DNA of 64,000 bases from an uncultured Pseudomonadales bacterium (lineage in GTDB: Bacteria; Pseudomonadota; Gammaproteobacteria; Pseudomonadales; Cellvibrionaceae). A model generated the notes under the pieces. It did not search any database, had not been told where the DNA came from, and saw nothing but the letters and a program-made list of their open reading frames with translations. The stretch covers positions 174,774 through 238,773 of the forward strand of contig CANLBN010000007.1 of NCBI GenBank assembly GCA_947488935.1, read 5' to 3'. Of the stretch, positions 43,949 to 53,138 are shown piece after piece; positions within the stretch are counted from its first letter, which is position 1; every line of letters starts with the position of its first letter. Position numbers and translations under genes: made by a program.

Positions 43949-46156
43949 ATGCGGGATTTTCCCTTTCGGCCAAGAACAGGCTCTTCCTCACTACCAGACT
44001 ACTTGCTGAATAACAGTGAAGGGTTCATTGTTCAAAAATTATTTAATTCTTTGCGCTCGGCCGTCCTTTATCTTGATAAATGGGGTGCTATTATCTCTGC
44101 CAATATTATGGCGGAGGAGTTATTTCACGATGAGGCATTAATCGGTAAAACGGTTTTAGAGTTTTTATCGGGTTGGGATGACAAAATACATGCACATCAA
44201 GAAGTACTTATGGTGGCTAGAACTGGCGTCTCGGTTATAGGTGCCATTGAACATGCCTTTATTCACGGCAAAGAACATTGGTTTCAGGTTGATAAAGTGG
44301 CCGTTCGTGACGAAACGACAGGCGTTAAAGGAGTACTGGTCACACTTGATGATATTACCTTACTAAAACAACAAGAGCTTCGCTTACAGCAAAGCGAATC
44401 GCGCTACCGAGCATTTGTTGATAACAGTCAAGACGCTATTTGGTGCTACAGTATTAATCCGCCACTACCTATTAACTTACCTCGACAAGAGTTAATTGAC
44501 AAAGTCATCTCAAGCGCGACCTTGCGCGATTGCAACCATGTTTTTTCCAAGATCTACAACACAACCCCTGAACAGTTATTTGGCATGAGTTTTAAAGAAA
44601 CTGGTACCTACAGTTATGCCGATAACATAGAAGCATTTGTCGATAATAATTTTCGGCTTAGTACCGAAGAAATCGTATGGAGAAACCATTCAGGTAATGA
44701 TGTCTGTCTACAGATATCGGCAAATGGCACCATAGAAAATGAACAACTTGTCGAAATTTGGGGAGTTACACGAGATACCACTGAACGCCATCGTTATATT
44801 GATCGATTAGAGTACCAGGCAAATCACGATTTGCTCACGGGCTTACCGAATCGAAATAAGCTTAAAAATATTGCTACTACAATGATTGAACAAACCCAAA
44901 ATGGGAAAAAATTAGCGTTAATCATTGTTGATTTAGATAGTTTTAAAGATATTAACGATACCTTAGGGCATCATGTTGGTGATGAGATCATCAAACAAAT
45001 AGGGCCAAGGATCTCTAATGCCATTAATGAAATGAATACAACGATCTGTCGCTTAGGGGGTGATGAATTTGGTGTACTCTTAAATGACATTAAAGACCCG
45101 CAGCAAGCCCAATTAATTGCTGAACAGATTTTGCTGTGTATTCGCGAGCTTTTTTATATTAATGAGATGGATATTGAGTTGCGAGCGAGCATTGGTATTG
45201 CCATGTATCCTTGTCAGGCATCAGATTTTTCAACATTGCTACGCTATGCCGATGTGGCTATGTATACGGCTAAACAATCATTATCGAGTATCGAGGTATA
45301 TAGCTCAGAGACAGATAAATACTCTACAAAACGTTTATCGTTAATGAATGAATTGGGGCGAACGATTCGCGAAGGGCAATTAGAGCTGTATTACCAACCC
45401 AAAGTCTCTTTAATTACCGGTGAGATAACTGGAGTAGAGGCGCTATCTCGTTGGATACACCCAACGATGGGATTTATCTCGCCATCTGAGTTTGTACCCA
45501 TTGCTGAAATGACCGACATGATTAATGAAATGACGGTATGGGTATTAAGCGAGAGTCTTGCCCAAGTTTGGCGTTGGCAAAAACAAGGCTTGGATATTAA
45601 AGTGGCGGTGAATATATCGGCCAGAAACTTACTAGACAGAGATATTGTTAAAAAAATTAAATCTTTATTACTCCGCTATCAATTGTCACCATCGTGTTTG
45701 GAATTGGAGATTACTGAAAGCATCATCATGAATAACCCCGATTATGCCTTAAAAATATTAAAAGAGATTAATGATATAGGTGTTGATCTTTCTATCGATG
45801 ATTTTGGTACAGGTTACTCATCTCTTGCGTACTTAAAAAAGTTACCCGTTAAGTGGTTAAAAATTGACTATGCGTTTGTTATTAATATGCTCGAGGATGA
45901 GCATGATCAAATTATTGTTAATTCAACCATTAATATGGCGCATAACTTAGGCTTAAGTGTTATTGCCGAAGGTGTAGAGACCCAAGAGATATTGGATAAA
46001 TTAACGCAGATGAAGTGTGAGTGCGCGCAGGGCTATCATATTGCACGCCCTATGGCGGCAGAGCAATTTGATCAATGGATTGTTGAGTATTCAAAAAATA
46101 AAAAATTCACCATGCCGTCTATAAATAGTGACATAACAATCAAAAGGCTCAACTAG
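43949..46156 (+). CDS. PAS-PAS-GGDEF-EAL cyclic di-GMP protein
   Basis: 735 residues, no membrane helix, so cytoplasmic. Two PAS-like domains occupy about 28-145 and 147-285. The GGDEF domain has an intact GGDEF (370-374) but no RxxD inhibitory site before it. The EAL domain has E497-A-L with SRW, and the metal-binding LEITES, IDDFGTGYSSL and LKIDYAFV blocks, so both cyclase and phosphodiesterase activities are possible. Which dominates cannot be read from sequence. About 125 bases precede it after slyX. Confidence 0.93.
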   Translation: MRDFPFRPRTGSSSLPDYLLNNSEGFIVQKLFNSLRSAVLYLDKWGAIISANIMAEELFHDEALIGKTVLEFLSGWDDKIHAHQEVLMVARTGVSVIGAIEHAFIHGKEHWFQVDKVAVRDETTGVKGVLVTLDDITLLKQQELRLQQSESRYRAFVDNSQDAIWCYSINPPLPINLPRQELIDKVISSATLRDCNHVFSKIYNTTPEQLFGMSFKETGTYSYADNIEAFVDNNFRLSTEEIVWRNHSGNDVCLQISANGTIENEQLVEIWGVTRDTTERHRYIDRLEYQANHDLLTGLPNRNKLKNIATTMIEQTQNGKKLALIIVDLDSFKDINDTLGHHVGDEIIKQIGPRISNAINEMNTTICRLGGDEFGVLLNDIKDPQQAQLIAEQILLCIRELFYINEMDIELRASIGIAMYPCQASDFSTLLRYADVAMYTAKQSLSSIEVYSSETDKYSTKRLSLMNELGRTIREGQLELYYQPKVSLITGEITGVEALSRWIHPTMGFISPSEFVPIAEMTDMINEMTVWVLSESLAQVWRWQKQGLDIKVAVNISARNLLDRDIVKKIKSLLLRYQLSPSCLELEITESIIMNNPDYALKILKEINDIGVDLSIDDFGTGYSSLAYLKKLPVKWLKIDYAFVINMLEDEHDQIIVNSTINMAHNLGLSVIAEGVETQEILDKLTQMKCECAQGYHIARPMAAEQFDQWIVEYSKNKKFTMPSINSDITIKRLN

Positions 46157-46186
46157 TTAAGCAAAGGCAGCGATAAAAATATAAAG

Positions 46187-47701
46187 CTATAATTTTGTCG
46201 CTTTACGTATTTCCTTGATATCTTGTAGGCGCTGTTTTGCCTTGGCCACTTCAACGTCGTTATCACTAAATTTCTTGATGATATTGTTGACTTGGTTCTC
46301 TGCTCGGTCGAACCTTGCGCTGAGTATAAAAAATTCGGCTCGTGCTTTATGCAGCTCTAAAATATCACCTGCTAAGCCTGCGTATTCCGCCATATTAAAC
46401 CAAATAGATGTCTCTCCCGGCCGTATGATGGCAAGTTTGTTAAGCACTTCTACCGCTTTTTTATAATCATTATTAGCCGCATAGAGACGGCTTAAGTGTA
46501 TATTTAATGGATAGCTATCCGGACTTTTTATAAGTGCTTGTTTAATGCGGTTAGTGGCCTTTAACAGTTGTTTAGCGCCAGCATCGATACTTGACTGGGC
46601 AATAATAAGGGCAGGATGGTCAGGATGTTGCTCCATTAGCTCAGAGATCAGAGGTTGTGCTTCGCTGTACTCTTTAGCCGCAATATAGGCGAGTGCTAAG
46701 CCATAGCGGGTGCCTATTTCTGATGCGCTAAAACCCCTTAATTCACTTTCAAAGCGGCTAATGGCCTGCTGTGGTGACTCTTCTATACTGAGCAATACAC
46801 GTGCACGCATCAGGTCATAATCAAGACTCGATGTCGGTGTATTACTTGGATAGGATCGCGCTCGGTTTTCAGCATCGGCGATACGTCTAGCCGTTACAGG
46901 GTGAGTTAATAAAAATTCAGGCGGTGTCGAGCTAAAGCGTGTTGCGCGTTGAATCTGCCCAAACATATCTGCCATAGAGTGTGGGTTAAAGCCTGCTTTA
47001 ACGAGTGTTTCCATACCAAGCCTATCGGCTTCTTGCTCAAACGCACGGCTAAATCGCAATTGACTATCAATAATGCCTGCTCGTGTTGCTTGCAAGGCTG
47101 CAATACCCGCTTCGCCACCACCTGCAACCGCAACCAGAATACTACCAATGAGTGCTGCGGTACTCAGCACGCTTTGGCCTTTTTGCTTTTGTACACCACG
47201 TGCGTAGTGTCGTTGACTTAGGTGAGCCAATTCGTGTGCTAAAACGCTTGCAAATTGTGCCTCGGCTTGTGCGTAGGCAAATAGCCCTGTATTAACCCCA
47301 ATAATGCCGCCAGGCACTGCAAATGCGTTAATTGATTTGTCTCGTGGGATGATAAGCGTAAGGTCATTGCCTGCTTCTGGATTATGCTCGCTGAGGCGCT
47401 TTAAAAGGTTTTCTGTGTACTCGATGAGTAAAGGGTCAGAGGAAACAGGTACTTGTCTGCGAAAGAATTTAAGCCAAGCCTGCCCTAAGCGCTTTTCTTC
47501 TGCTTTAGACGTAGTAGAGACTTCACCTATCGATGGTAATTGTGTTGGAGAGAAATCAATCTCTTCTTCATCAATCTCTTGTGTATTGCTACTCTCAGCG
47601 CTCTCGGTGTTTTCTGCATTCCCAGCACTCTCAGCAAATACCGTTGATGAAAGTCCTACATAAAATAAACTGCAGAGGCTAATTATCAGTATGCGTATCA
47701 T
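46187..47701 (-). CDS. bepA: Periplasmic M48 metalloprotease BepA-like (YfgC)
   Basis: 504 residues. The signal peptide ends near VFA-E (about 23), followed by an acidic Glu/Ser-rich stretch. The zinc motif HELAH is at 156-160 (H156, E157, H160), with the third ligand region EQEADRLGMETL near 217-228. The last 200 residues are TPR repeats. BepA degrades or refolds LptD and other misassembled outer-membrane proteins. It stands alone, divergent from tusA. Confidence 0.93.
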   Translation of the reverse strand: MIRILIISLCSLFYVGLSSTVFAESAGNAENTESAESSNTQEIDEEEIDFSPTQLPSIGEVSTTSKAEEKRLGQAWLKFFRRQVPVSSDPLLIEYTENLLKRLSEHNPEAGNDLTLIIPRDKSINAFAVPGGIIGVNTGLFAYAQAEAQFASVLAHELAHLSQRHYARGVQKQKGQSVLSTAALIGSILVAVAGGGEAGIAALQATRAGIIDSQLRFSRAFEQEADRLGMETLVKAGFNPHSMADMFGQIQRATRFSSTPPEFLLTHPVTARRIADAENRARSYPSNTPTSSLDYDLMRARVLLSIEESPQQAISRFESELRGFSASEIGTRYGLALAYIAAKEYSEAQPLISELMEQHPDHPALIIAQSSIDAGAKQLLKATNRIKQALIKSPDSYPLNIHLSRLYAANNDYKKAVEVLNKLAIIRPGETSIWFNMAEYAGLAGDILELHKARAEFFILSARFDRAENQVNNIIKKFSDNDVEVAKAKQRLQDIKEIRKATKL

Positions 47702-48240
47702 AAATCCCTTGGCTCTTAGAGTAGTGTATTAAGAGGATGTCTTATTTATGCGACCTAATCAAGCGAGTAGTTATCAATGTAATACATCCATAAAAACTGT
47801 TATGGAGCTTATCCAATTGATGGTCAATTAGTCGAAGCATACTCTTCATACTCTTAATAGACATATATTTCTGTTATGGTTCAACTATGGTGTAAGCACC
47901 GTATTATCTATTGCTGATATTTAGTTTACTATAGGGCCAAAAAGCACTATTACTATAGACTGAGTCACTATTTAGTAAATTCTGATTGCTGCTTGTCAAA
48001 CAATGACTCAAAATACCTATTGCGCCGTATGTCAGGCATATATTTGCCCGACAAAAATTCTAAGGGGCCTCTTAACAAGTCTGAGTGGTATTTTTGGTGA
48101 GGGAAAATGGCCTGATGTGAAGAGAAGGTTAAAGTTATTATTGGCTAAATCTTCAACAATACATCCGGTTATTTTAGCCCACAAGGAATCTTCACGACTT
48201 ATTTGGAGGCTCCCTAACAATTAAAGGTCTCTCTTATAAG
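47702..48240. other. 540-base intergenic region between bepA and tusA
   Basis: No supported gene. A 73-codon frame at 48003-48224 with CAVCQAYIC near its start has no ribosome site and no recognised family; a minus-strand frame covers most of the same span. The region contains the upstream sequences of both divergent genes. Confidence 0.45.
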
Positions 48241-48498
48241 GTGTATATTAAGCACGGTGTTAACGCGCTAGGTTTAACCTGCCCAGAACCACTACTCAAG
48301 GCCCGCGTTGGATTGCATGCGGTGGCTATTGGTGAGTGTGTTGAAATACTCACAAGTGATGTGAGTTCGGTTAAAGATTTTCATCGCCTTGTGGAGTTAA
48401 CTGGGCATCAAATGATGCTATTTGAAGAGCTCAATAATAATGATTTCAATCAAGAGATAGAACTAGTCTATCGCTTTGTATTACAAAAAGGACACTAA
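48241..48498 (+). CDS. tusA: Sulfur carrier protein TusA-like
   Basis: 85 residues. The persulfide cysteine is C14 in LTCPEPLLKAR, the CPxP motif of the family. The conserved alpha/beta core runs to about residue 60 with DVSSVKDFHRLVELTGHQM. It transfers sulfur for tRNA thiolation and other pathways. The start is GTG at 48241. It precedes perM by five bases, so the two are cotranscribed. Confidence 0.92.
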   Translation: MYIKHGVNALGLTCPEPLLKARVGLHAVAIGECVEILTSDVSSVKDFHRLVELTGHQMMLFEELNNNDFNQEIELVYRFVLQKGH

Positions 48499-48503
48499 GC
48501 CCT

Positions 48504-49598
48504 ATGCTACCCATTATTCGTAACTGGATAGATCGTTATTTTCATAATGAAGAAGCAGTACTGCTATTAGTTTTATTGATCGTTAGTTTTTTTGTGTTGT
48601 GGGGTATTGGTAATGACCTCGGCCCTGCACTCATTGCATTGGTTGTTGCTTTTTTGATGCAAGGTATGGTGCAAAGCTTAAAAGATAAAGGCATGTCACA
48701 TATTTTGGCCGTCACATCAGCGCTATTACTACTGATTGGTACAATGGTATTAACTTTATTTCTCCTTATTCCCCTTGTGTGGCAACAATCGAGTAATTTA
48801 ATTTCTGAAATTCCAACCATGATTGCCCAAGGGCGAGAGCTACTCTTGCATTTGCCAGAGCGCTATCCCTCTTTTATTAATGAGGCACAAATAGATCAGT
48901 TAATTCGTCATATTAGCCAAGAGCTTGCAGCTATCGGGCAGAATATTCTGTCAGTCTCGCTTTCAAACTTACCGATATTATTAATTAGCTTGTTGTATTT
49001 TATTTTAGTGCCGTTATTGGTCTTCTTTTTTTTAAAGGATGCAAAAGGCATGCTTGGCTGGCTGGGCTCTTTTTTACCTAAAGAGCGCCCGGTGATGAGT
49101 GAAATTTGGACCGAAATGAATCTACAAATTGCCAATTACGTAAGAGGTAAAGTAATAGAGATCATTGTTGTTGGTGTCGTATCTTGTATTTCGTTTATTA
49201 TTCTGGATCTAAAATTTGCCTTGTTACTTGGCTTGGCGGTAGGGTTATCGGTTGTTATTCCCTACATTGGTGCTGTGGTGGTAACACTCCCCGTGCTATT
49301 GATCGGCTACTTTCAGTGGGGGTTTGGCTCTGAACTCGCGATACTGACCGTTGTCTACCTTGTTATACAGGCGCTTGATGGCAATGTTTTAGTTCCTATT
49401 TTATTTTCAGAAGCTGTTAAGTTACATCCGGTCGCTATTATTTTAGCGGTACTTGTTTTTGGTGGTTTGTGGGGAGTATGGGGCGTGTTTTTTGCCATAC
49501 CACTCGCAACACTCGTTAAAGCAATAATTAATGCATGGCCGACGCGCTCTTATGGTCTAGAATCCTGCGATTCAGAAACAGAGAGTGTTGAGACGTAA
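48504..49598 (+). CDS. perM: AI-2E/PerM-family membrane transporter
   Basis: 364 residues with eight or so membrane segments and the characteristic PLLVFFFLKDAKGMLGWL and GLAVGLSVVIPYIGAVVVTL blocks. Members export small molecules, and some function as sodium/proton antiporters; E. coli PerM lacks a clear substrate. It follows tusA by five bases and ends 28 bases before the pitrilysin start. Confidence 0.91.
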   Translation: MLPIIRNWIDRYFHNEEAVLLLVLLIVSFFVLWGIGNDLGPALIALVVAFLMQGMVQSLKDKGMSHILAVTSALLLLIGTMVLTLFLLIPLVWQQSSNLISEIPTMIAQGRELLLHLPERYPSFINEAQIDQLIRHISQELAAIGQNILSVSLSNLPILLISLLYFILVPLLVFFFLKDAKGMLGWLGSFLPKERPVMSEIWTEMNLQIANYVRGKVIEIIVVGVVSCISFIILDLKFALLLGLAVGLSVVIPYIGAVVVTLPVLLIGYFQWGFGSELAILTVVYLVIQALDGNVLVPILFSEAVKLHPVAIILAVLVFGGLWGVWGVFFAIPLATLVKAIINAWPTRSYGLESCDSETESVET

Positions 49599-49626
49599 AG
49601 TAATTTTAATAGTTAAGGAAGTGTGT

Positions 49627-52488
49627 GTGATTTTTTTGCGGTTTTTTTGTCATAATTTTTCTGTTTTAATTTTATTTTTTATTGTAGGTTTTAGCACTAA
49701 AGGTATTGCTACAGATAACACTCAAGAGCAAATACTTAAAGGCAGTATCGATGATCGTCAATACCAATATCTGGTACTCGATAATAAACTCCGTGTTATA
49801 TTGATATCCGATGCCAATGCTGACAAAGCAGCGGCGTCGCTCGATGTTAATGTAGGCAGTTATCACGATCCAGTTGAGCGCGAAGGGCTTGCCCACTTTC
49901 TAGAGCATATGCTGTTTTTGGGGACTAAAAAATTCCCAAGCCCCGATGAGTACCAAGCTTTTATTAGTGATAACGGTGGTTCTCATAATGCTTATACCAG
50001 TAGCCACCATACTAATTATTTTTTTGATGTCGATGCTAAAAAACTCGACCTAGCACTTGATCGGTTTTCTCAATTTTTTACTGCCCCTTTATTCGATGCA
50101 GAATATGTCGATCGTGAGCGCAAAGCGGTTCACTCCGAGTATCAGGCAAACCTGCGCAATGATTTCAGACGTTCCTATGATGTGTATCGCACCATAATTA
50201 ACCCAAAAAACCCAGAATCTAAATTTAGTGTAGGCAGCCTTACTACTCTAGCAGACAGAGAGGGTGATAAGGTTCGCGATGACCTTTTAGACTTTTATAA
50301 ACGCCACTACTCAGCTGATAAAATGAGCTTGGTGGTATTGGGTAAAGAGCCGCTTGCAGAGCTTAAAAAAATGGTTGTAGAGCGTTTTTCACAAGTCCCT
50401 GTATCTGTGCCAGCCAATGAAAAACCGGCCAAAGAAGAACCTTTGTTTTTAGACGGTCAATTACCAATGGAAGTGCTTAGCAAGCCAGTAAAAGAGCTGC
50501 GACAAATGTCGATGAACTTTCCTTTACCTTCTGTTCGTGAGTATTATCAAGAAAAACCCCTAGATTATATTGGCTACTTTTTAGGCCATGAAGGTAAGGG
50601 TAGCCTACTATCTTTATTAAAGTCAGAAGGTTTAGCCGAGAACCTGTCGGCAGGAGGCTCTGACAAAAATAATGGCACGGCGGCTTTTTATATCACCATC
50701 CAATTAACAGAAAAAGGTGTTGAACAGCGCGAAAAAATTCGTGCGCTGGTGTTTTATGCACTTGAACAGATTAAAGAAAATGGCATTGAAGAGTGGCGAT
50801 ATAATGAAAAGCGGCTGTTAGCAAAAACGTCATTTCAGTTTCGTGAAAAATCCAATGCCATTTCGACCGTTAGATCCTTAGCATCAAATTTACATGATTA
50901 TCCAGCCTCAGAGGTGATTAGCGGGGACTACTTATTAAATAATTACGATGCTGAATTGATTAAACGATTTTTATCCCTGATGACACCTGATAATTTGTTG
51001 GTTACTACTGTATTTCCCGATGTTAAAACAGACCAAGTGACACAACATTATCAAGTAGCCTATACCAACCAAAAAATATCGACAAAACTGCCCAAGTTAG
51101 ATAAAGAACTACTAGCAAGCTTTTCACTACCGCAAATAAATCCGTTTATTCCAGAAAATATTGATTTGTACGATATTAACCCGTCGTTACAAGAGTTCTC
51201 TCGCCTACAGGCAGGCACGATTGATTTGTGGGCTAAGCAGGATTTGAGTTATAAAACACCTAAAGTCAAAGTGTTTTTTAGGGTGCTATCTCCAATGATT
51301 GCCGGTGACCTTAAGGGGGGTGTTCTATCGGGGCTATATGCGGAGTTAATTCGTGATCGACTTAATGAATATACTTATCCTGCGTTGTTGGCAGACACCG
51401 GTATGTCGATTCAGGATAATAATCGTGGCATTGATATTACGCTACAGGGCTATCACGATAAGTTGCATGAATTAATGACATTATTGCTGCAAGAGATTGA
51501 TCGAGGTGATTTTAGTAAAGAGCGTTTTATGCAAATTAAGTCCGACCAACTTCGCAGCTTACGAAACAGCGATAAGCGCACCCCGTATCATCAACTATAT
51601 AGCCAATTAGCTATTAACTTAACCGACTCTTATTTTTCAGACGCTAAAAAAATAGAAGCCCTAGAAAAAATAACATTAAAGGACCTTGAAGAATTTGCTA
51701 TACAGTGGCGAGTTAATACGCAAGTAAAAGGCCTTTACTACGGAAATTTTGATCAGGCATGGCTAGAACAATGGCAAGCCTATGCTAAACGTTTACAGGT
51801 AGTGCCTGCCGTGGCTTCAAAAAGTATTACGCAAGAGGTCATTGATAAAACAGTTGCTCCTGTGAGTATTATGCGTGTTGATAACAGTGTGGTTCAGTAC
51901 GATGTTCAAAATGTTGACCACAATGACCAAGCCGCTATTTTATACGTGCAAAGCCCATCGGATACGTTGGCAGATAAAGCAAAAATGTCTGTATTGCGAC
52001 AAATAATGCAATCACCTTTTTATTCATCCCTAAGGACAGAGCAGCAGCTCGGTTATATTGTTTTTATGGGAAACCTTCGCTTAAAAGAGGTGCCCGGTTC
52101 TGTTTTTGTTGTGCAATCGCCTTCGGCTAGTGTCGATGATATTCAAGCAGCAATTAAAGAGTTTATCGCAAACTTTGAAAATAAATTACCTGAAGACATT
52201 GAAGTGTTTAAGCAAGCAGTAATTACCAAATTATTAGAAACGGCACCTAGTTTGGCGGCAAACGCAAATATTTTTTGGAACGATATAATCCAAAGCGATG
52301 GTCGTGTCGATAGGCGGCAACAGTTGATTGATGCGATTGAAGCGTTATCTGCTGCTGATATTAATCGTTATTATCAACAAGTTATGTTGTCTTCAAAACA
52401 TAACTTGTGGCAGTTTAGTCGAGAGCCTGCTAATAAAACTGAGCAGTCGCTCTATAAAAAAGGTGAGCAGTTCTATTTGTATCACTAA
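49627..52488 (+). CDS. ptrA: M16 zinc protease, pitrilysin-type
   Basis: 953 residues from the GTG at 49627. This start places AAGGAA at 49615-49620 about six bases away; the GTGs at 49585 and 49621 have no usable spacing. The inverted zinc motif is H90-x-x-E93-H94 (HFLEH), with E171 as the third ligand in the HSEYQANLRND block. Four M16 domains fill the chain. A hydrophobic segment at 1-25 is a signal peptide, so it acts in the periplasm like protease III. It ends with a strong terminator. Confidence 0.92.
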   Translation: MIFLRFFCHNFSVLILFFIVGFSTKGIATDNTQEQILKGSIDDRQYQYLVLDNKLRVILISDANADKAAASLDVNVGSYHDPVEREGLAHFLEHMLFLGTKKFPSPDEYQAFISDNGGSHNAYTSSHHTNYFFDVDAKKLDLALDRFSQFFTAPLFDAEYVDRERKAVHSEYQANLRNDFRRSYDVYRTIINPKNPESKFSVGSLTTLADREGDKVRDDLLDFYKRHYSADKMSLVVLGKEPLAELKKMVVERFSQVPVSVPANEKPAKEEPLFLDGQLPMEVLSKPVKELRQMSMNFPLPSVREYYQEKPLDYIGYFLGHEGKGSLLSLLKSEGLAENLSAGGSDKNNGTAAFYITIQLTEKGVEQREKIRALVFYALEQIKENGIEEWRYNEKRLLAKTSFQFREKSNAISTVRSLASNLHDYPASEVISGDYLLNNYDAELIKRFLSLMTPDNLLVTTVFPDVKTDQVTQHYQVAYTNQKISTKLPKLDKELLASFSLPQINPFIPENIDLYDINPSLQEFSRLQAGTIDLWAKQDLSYKTPKVKVFFRVLSPMIAGDLKGGVLSGLYAELIRDRLNEYTYPALLADTGMSIQDNNRGIDITLQGYHDKLHELMTLLLQEIDRGDFSKERFMQIKSDQLRSLRNSDKRTPYHQLYSQLAINLTDSYFSDAKKIEALEKITLKDLEEFAIQWRVNTQVKGLYYGNFDQAWLEQWQAYAKRLQVVPAVASKSITQEVIDKTVAPVSIMRVDNSVVQYDVQNVDHNDQAAILYVQSPSDTLADKAKMSVLRQIMQSPFYSSLRTEQQLGYIVFMGNLRLKEVPGSVFVVQSPSASVDDIQAAIKEFIANFENKLPEDIEVFKQAVITKLLETAPSLAANANIFWNDIIQSDGRVDRRQQLIDAIEALSAADINRYYQQVMLSSKHNLWQFSREPANKTEQSLYKKGEQFYLYH

Positions 52489-52510
52489 GTTTTTCTGCTA
52501 ATAAATTAAA

Positions 52511-52544
52511 AAACCTCTTTTATTTGTGTAAAAGAGGTTTTTTT
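52511..52544 (+). terminator. Rho-independent terminator after pitrilysin gene
   Basis: AAACCTCTTTTA pairs with TAAAAGAGGTTT around a six-base loop, ending in seven T. Confidence 0.92.
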
Positions 52545-53138
52545 ATCGTTATAAAAGTAATTATGCGTATCTACGTAAAAATACTGAGTTCAATTTTGCG
52601 TTATACTTTGTATATTACACGCGCTAATTTTATACGCCCAATATTTTTAGTCTTAATCGTCTGACCAGTTTATGATATTTGTTCATTTTTTATGTCGTTA
52701 ATGTTAATGGCTTTTTGTAAGATTACGGCTTGTATAAAAACATTTTAGATACGTGAATTTGTTTTTTTATAATAATAGTTGGTGTTTGCGACGTAGATAA
52801 TAAGATATCTGTTTGTTTTTTTGTGTTTTTGATAAGCATAAGCTCTTTTTGGTTAATAAATAGCGTTTTCTATCTTCAAAAAGAGAACTATGTGTTTCTA
52901 AAAATGCCATCGCATAGTCTATTTTGCAGTGATGTTGTCTTATTGAGCTATAATTTAGTCTGACAGCAGTCGTGTAAAAATGTATTCGATACAGATATTC
53001 TTTAAAAAAGAATCAAATATCATTAAAACTCTAGAATAGATATTGTGTTTAAAGAGCGATTCAAGAATAGCTCTAGATAAAATCTTTATTACTTTACATT
53101 AACTGACCTAAATTTTTAGGTAGCAAAAAGGAGAAAAT
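52545..53138 (+). promoter_or_regulatory. Long AT-rich leader region of aceE
   Basis: About 590 bases without a gene on either strand. Two inverted repeats lie near the end: AGAGCGATTC/GAATAGCTCT at 53053-53074 (one mismatch) and ACCTAAA-TT-TTTAGGT at 53106-53121. The second ends six bases before the ribosome site AAAAGGAG. They could be operators or mRNA structures. No PdhR-type site is evident. Confidence 0.4.

Noticed and set aside
48003..48224. 73-codon frame with clustered cysteines upstream of tusA
   Set aside because: No ribosome site, no family, and a minus-strand frame of similar length covers most of the same bases; kept only as a note.
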